The position numbers and the translations under genes are program-made. From Oligoflexus sp. (GTDB lineage Bacteria; Bdellovibrionota_B; Oligoflexia; Oligoflexales; Oligoflexaceae): a stretch of DNA of 62,893 bases. Location of the stretch: NCBI GenBank assembly GCA_014377445.1, contig JACMPP010000117.1, positions 1 to 62,893 on the forward strand. The letters run 5' to 3'. Below the pieces are notes generated by a model. That model was not told the origin of the DNA and made no database searches. It worked only from the letters and a program-made list of their open reading frames with translations. Positions 59,377-62,893 of this stretch are shown here, piece after piece; the first letter of the stretch is position 1, and every line of letters starts with the position of its first letter.

Positions 59377-59386
59377 GGAAAAAGAT

Positions 59387-59614
59387 ATGGATCAAGAGCG
59401 AAGATCAAGGGATCGTTGCCCGACCTGCCAGGGTCCAATGAAAGAACATGATGGTCAATGGCGCTGTCGCAATTCTCTCTGTTCCTACAATCACCGCTTG
59501 GAAAAGTGCCCTCGATGCGAGCATCAAGGGCCTGAGGTGAGTAGTGGGAAAGGAACGAGCTTCAATTATAGCTGCACCGAATGCTTGAATCGCTGGAGCA
59601 AAGAGCTTGGATGA
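59387..59614 (+). CDS. Zinc-ribbon protein, unknown
   Basis: 75 residues. Cysteine pairs suggest two zinc ribbons: RCPTCQGPM, RCRNSLCSY, then KCPRCEHQ and SCTECLNRW. The N-terminus is charged and basic. Such proteins often help transcription or RNA handling, but no family was recognised. The ATG lies 10 bases after the stub stop with a GGGAAAAAG upstream. It converges on pilC with 3 bases between. Confidence 0.75.
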   Translation: MDQERRSRDRCPTCQGPMKEHDGQWRCRNSLCSYNHRLEKCPRCEHQGPEVSSGKGTSFNYSCTECLNRWSKELG

Positions 59615-59617
59615 CTC

Positions 59618-60883
59618 TTAGCCCAGGGTACCGGCGAGAGAGAAAATCGGAAGGTACATCGCGATTACGATGAAGCCAACGATACCCCCGATAACAACGA
59701 TCATGAGGGGTTCGATCATCGACATCATCGCGGCGATGGCGTTATCCACTTCCTCATCGTAAATATCGGTTACTTTTCGCAGTGTCTCGTCAAGCGTACC
59801 GGTAGATTCTCCAACGGCAACCATTGAAATAACCATCTTTGGAAATAGGGTTCCGTTCGCAAGAGGCTCGGCAAAAGTCGAGCCTTTGGAGATTTCGTCG
59901 CGAACGTTAAGCACGAACTCCTCAATGCGGGTATTGCCAGATGAAGCCGCACAAATGTTCAAGGCTTCCAGGATCGCAACACCCGAACTCATCATCGTCG
60001 ACATGGTCGAACAAAAGCGTCCCACCGCAATCTTGGTCATGACATCGCCCAGAATGGGCGCTTTAAGGATATACGTGTCGATGGTTGATTTGCCTGCAGG
60101 CGTCTTGGCCCACCAACGCAAGCCAAAGAACGATCCGATCATCCCCGCTATGATTTCCTTCCATCGATTTACGAGCAGATTGGACATATCGATAACCATC
60201 GCTGTGATGGCGGGGAGTTCTTGTCCGCTGTCCGTAAACTGCTTCGCAAAGGTTGGAACGACGAAGACGAGAAGCAAAGTAACAACACCGATGGCCACGA
60301 GGATAATGATGACCGGATAGGCCATCGCGGACTTGACCTGAGCTTTGAGTTTAGCGGCTTTTTCGATATAGGTCACAAGCTGCTTTAAGATGACATCCAG
60401 CCGACCTGAGGCTTCACCCGCTCTCGTCATCGCCACGAAGAGTTGGTCAAAGATCAAGGGATAAGCTTCCAAGGCATCAGTAAGGGTAGAACCACTTTCG
60501 ATCGCGCGGTTGACCTTTTCAATTGTTTCGGCAAAGTCTATTTTGCGTTGCTGATCGGCGAGCATCTGCAGCGATTGCAACATGGGAATACCGTTTTCGA
60601 TCATCAAGGAAAACTGCTTGGTGAAAAGAGCCAGTTCCCTGGTCGTTGGCAATTGTGATCCCAGACGGATCTGCATATTGCCATTTTTATCCTTGAAGAA
60701 GATGCGGGTGATGAAATTCGAGTTGGCTGTTCCTGTCGTTGTGTCCTCTTGTGTCACCAGGCGCATGACTTTGAGGCCCTTGTTTGCCAGGGCAACCTTC
60801 GCAGCATTTTTATCACTGGCCGTAATCTCACCGTTTAAGATCTTGCCGGATCGGTTTTTAACACGGTATTGAAACTTTCCCAT
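59618..60883 (-). CDS. pilC: Type IV pilus inner-membrane platform protein PilC
   Basis: 421 residues with two T2SSF/GspF domains. The first has FTKQFSLMIENGIPMLQSLQ and a hydrophobic segment AYPVIIILVAIGVVTLLLVF; the second has FCSTMSTMMSSGVAILEAL and LMIVVIGGIVGFIVIAMYLP at the C-terminus. PilC anchors the pilus motors PilB and PilT. The gene is the last of the pilB-pilT-pilC operon on the minus strand and ends 3 bases from the zinc-ribbon gene. Confidence 0.96.
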   Translation of the reverse strand: MGKFQYRVKNRSGKILNGEITASDKNAAKVALANKGLKVMRLVTQEDTTTGTANSNFITRIFFKDKNGNMQIRLGSQLPTTRELALFTKQFSLMIENGIPMLQSLQMLADQQRKIDFAETIEKVNRAIESGSTLTDALEAYPLIFDQLFVAMTRAGEASGRLDVILKQLVTYIEKAAKLKAQVKSAMAYPVIIILVAIGVVTLLLVFVVPTFAKQFTDSGQELPAITAMVIDMSNLLVNRWKEIIAGMIGSFFGLRWWAKTPAGKSTIDTYILKAPILGDVMTKIAVGRFCSTMSTMMSSGVAILEALNICAASSGNTRIEEFVLNVRDEISKGSTFAEPLANGTLFPKMVISMVAVGESTGTLDETLRKVTDIYDEEVDNAIAAMMSMIEPLMIVVIGGIVGFIVIAMYLPIFSLAGTLG

Positions 60884-60891
60884 TTCTTATC

Positions 60892-61983
60892 CTATCTTGT
60901 TTTGCCGGTGCCTTTGGCTTTGTTGTCGATAAACATATCCAGGAGTTCGTCGGGATGAGGGCTCTTTGCAGTGGCAAGTTCTTTGGTGATGATTCGTCGA
61001 TTTACAAGGGCATAAAGTGCCTGATTCATCGTTTGCATGCCGGATCCTGATTGGCCGGTCTGCATGGTTGAATAGATCTGCTGGACCTTGCCTTCTTGAA
61101 TCAAAGCTTTGACAGGGCTATTGATGATCAGAATTTCCATCGCCATCACCCGACCACCTTCGGTACGAGGAAGAAGTGTTTGCGAGAGAACGGCTTCCAA
61201 ACTCATCGAGAGCTGGGTGCGAATCTGGGATTGTTGATGAGGCGGAAAAGAGTCGACTATACGGTTGATACTCGATACGGCGCCGTTGGTATGGAGCGTT
61301 CCAAAGACCAAGTGACCTGTTTCGGCAATGGTCAATGCCGCTGAGATGGTTTCCGGATCTCGCATTTCACCGATGAGAATCACATCTGGATCCTGACGGA
61401 GAACGGATTTTAAGGCCGCTGGAAAGTTGCTGGTATCCTCGCCCAATTCGCGTTGGTTGATGATGCAGTTCTTATGAGCGTGGACGTATTCGATAGGGTC
61501 TTCAATGGTTACGATATGATCATAGCGTGTTTCGTTCACGTGATTGACCATCGCCGCGAGTGTTGTCGATTTACCGGAACCAGTCGGACCTGTGACGAGA
61601 ACCAAGCCACGTGGTAGAGCACTCAACTTTTTCAAGATGGGTGGACTGCCGAGTTCGTCAAGGGTTAGGACGCGGTGTGAAACCACACGAAAGGCGCCGG
61701 AAACGTTGCCCTGTTGAAAATAGATGTTGGCTCGGAAGCGGGAGATACTCGGTATGGAAAAAGAAAGATCGAGTTCTTTCTTTTGTTCGAATTGCTTCTT
61801 CTGTGCTTCAGTAAGGACGCTATAACATAAGTCCAAAGTCTTTTGTGGTGCCATCGCGGGCAAATTTAAAGGTACGATCTGGCCGTCAACACGAATTCGT
61901 GGTGGCGAACCAGCAGTGATGTGCAAATCACTCCCGCCCTGTTGTACCAGAGCCTTGAGGAGTTGGGGCATTGAATATTCCAT
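60892..61983 (-). CDS. pilT: Twitching motility ATPase PilT
   Basis: 363 residues. Walker A GPTGSGKSTTLA, Asp box VTIEDPIEY, Walker B ILIGEMRDPETI, and His box GHLVFGTLHTNGA are in place. The N-terminal PAS-like half starts MPQLLKALVQQGGSDLHITAG; the ATG at 61983 leaves a 2-base gap after pilB. PilT powers pilus retraction. A longer C-terminal tail with KGTGKTR follows. Confidence 0.97.
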   Translation of the reverse strand: MEYSMPQLLKALVQQGGSDLHITAGSPPRIRVDGQIVPLNLPAMAPQKTLDLCYSVLTEAQKKQFEQKKELDLSFSIPSISRFRANIYFQQGNVSGAFRVVSHRVLTLDELGSPPILKKLSALPRGLVLVTGPTGSGKSTTLAAMVNHVNETRYDHIVTIEDPIEYVHAHKNCIINQRELGEDTSNFPAALKSVLRQDPDVILIGEMRDPETISAALTIAETGHLVFGTLHTNGAVSSINRIVDSFPPHQQSQIRTQLSMSLEAVLSQTLLPRTEGGRVMAMEILIINSPVKALIQEGKVQQIYSTMQTGQSGSGMQTMNQALYALVNRRIITKELATAKSPHPDELLDMFIDNKAKGTGKTR

Positions 61984-61985
61984 AA

Positions 61986-62893
61986 TTAAGCCACCGAAAT
62001 TTCAAGGGATTCGTCATCAGCCGCGGTGTTTGCCACGACCTCCAGCGCATCAGTTTCACCTTTAAGCATCTTCAAAAGCGCGTTCTGTCTCAGAGTGCGC
62101 ATGCCGCCTTTCATAGCGATTTTCTTCAGTGTCATCGATGGGGCACCCCTCATGATCGCTTCGCGCAGGTCATCGTTGATAACCATAACTTCATGGATTG
62201 CGGTTCGACCTTTGTATCCACACTTGTTGCAGTGGTCGCATCCTCGGCCCTTGTAGACTATTGATTTTTCAGCTATATCAGGTGGAACGCCGAGGCTCAC
62301 AAGGTACTCGGGTTTCAGGGAGGGATCTGGTTCCCGGCACTTCACACAGATACGGCGCGCCAGTCGCTGAGCGACGATGCACTGCAATGCGGAAATCAAG
62401 TTGAATGATTCAAGGCCCATGTTCTGCAGACGGACGATGGTATCGGCTGCACTGTTGGTGTGGAGCGTGGATAAAACCATGTGACCCGTAAGAGCGGCCT
62501 TGATAGCGATCTCGCCTGTTTCCCTGTCTCGAATCTCACCGACCATGACGATGTCCGGATCCTGACGTAGGAAGGCTTTGAGAGCATCGGAAAAGTTCAG
62601 GCCGATGTCGGGCTTGACGTGAACCTGGTTTACGCCTTCCAGGGTAAATTCAACCGGATCTTCCGCTGTCATGATGTTGTCCGACACCTGGTTTAGATCG
62701 GCGAGAGCCGAATAGAGCGTTGTCGTTTTACCAGAACCGGTAGGCCCCGTTACGAGAACCATTCCGTAGGGTTTATGAATAGAGGCTTTGAAGCGGTTCA
62801 AATCGCTTTGTTCGAAACCAAGCTTGGTCATGTCGACCTGAAGGTTTGATTTGTCCAAGATACGAAGAACGATCTTCTCCCCATGAACGGTTG
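61986..62893 (-). CDS. pilB: Type IV pilus assembly ATPase PilB, partial (runs off right edge)
   Basis: The visible C-terminal part is about 302 codons and remains open at the window edge. Walker A GPTGSGKTTTLYSA, Asp box MTAEDPVEF, Walker B IVMVGEIRDRETG and His box LSTLHTNSAA are present. The PilB zinc tetracysteine is CVKCREP and CDHCNKCGYKG. PilB drives pilus extension. It is followed by pilT after 2 bases. Confidence 0.96.
   Translation of the reverse strand, partial: TVHGEKIVLRILDKSNLQVDMTKLGFEQSDLNRFKASIHKPYGMVLVTGPTGSGKTTTLYSALADLNQVSDNIMTAEDPVEFTLEGVNQVHVKPDIGLNFSDALKAFLRQDPDIVMVGEIRDRETGEIAIKAALTGHMVLSTLHTNSAADTIVRLQNMGLESFNLISALQCIVAQRLARRICVKCREPDPSLKPEYLVSLGVPPDIAEKSIVYKGRGCDHCNKCGYKGRTAIHEVMVINDDLREAIMRGAPSMTLKKIAMKGGMRTLRQNALLKMLKGETDALEVVANTAADDESLEISVA

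Noticed and set aside
1-62893. CRISPR array, rRNA operon or prophage
   Set aside because: No regular repeats with spacers, no rRNA sequence and no phage structural genes were found.

Overview
This window is a chromosomal segment from a Gram-negative bacterium: it has kdsA (LPS core), type IV pilus genes, many lipoproteins, SecG and outer-envelope proteins. Gene content, frequent TTG/GTG starts and the abundance of signal-peptide and lipoprotein ORFs suggest a predatory-type or free-living delta/Oligoflexia-like lineage (Bdellovibrionota or a relative). That placement is an inference from general impression, not from a search.

Left part (1-8968) is accessory DNA. It starts with the 5' part of an IS-type transposase gene running off the edge, then a mini-lipoprotein, two signal-peptide proteins of unknown function, a 566-residue lipoprotein, its downstream partner, a lipoprotein of unknown function, a trypsin-like lipoprotein and a small exported protein. 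It abuts the 3' end of a tRNA-Leu gene. The centrepiece is 3427-5470. The lipoprotein reads as a polymorphic toxin: SPII signal, low-complexity stretch, charged coiled coil, pre-toxin TG-like region and a C-terminal colicin-E3-type 16S rRNase domain with the D-x2-H-x3-E catalytic pattern. The overlapping downstream gene encodes a cytoplasmic protein resembling the Imm45 immunity family.

From 8969 rightwards the window is core genome. 9-18 kb holds a DUF1844 gene, a ClpB-type AAA+ ATPase, tRNA-Gln, prs, rplY, pth, rpsF, rplI (no rpsR), dnaB, a Fis-like regulator and grpE. 18-29 kb holds lon, def-rpe-hutH, a rhomboid protease, gltA and a pair of unknown genes. 29-35 kb holds TPR and other lipoproteins, a winged-helix regulator with a degenerate receiver, an A-type Fe-S protein lacking its C-terminal cysteine pair, a GDPD enzyme and rplS.

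35-47 kb holds yraN-rnhB, a one-cysteine thioredoxin, a GHMP kinase, a lipoprotein lytic transglycosylase, ctaB, a serA-like dehydrogenase, a NifU-type scaffold, yacG with a DAO-type oxidoreductase, and a solute-binding protein. 47-57.5 kb holds map, holA, the polyphosphate pair ppx-ppk1, ribF, aroE and queG. The right end holds tRNA-Leu, secG and tRNA-Phe in what looks like one transcription unit, kdsA, a TVP38-like stub next to a G7 tract, a zinc-ribbon gene and pilC-pilT-pilB, with pilB cut by the edge.

Most core genes form short operons with overlapping or nearly abutting ORFs. Several start sites were moved downstream of the longest frame because a good Shine-Dalgarno and a signal peptide or family N-terminus support the later codon. 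No rRNA, CRISPR array or prophage was seen.
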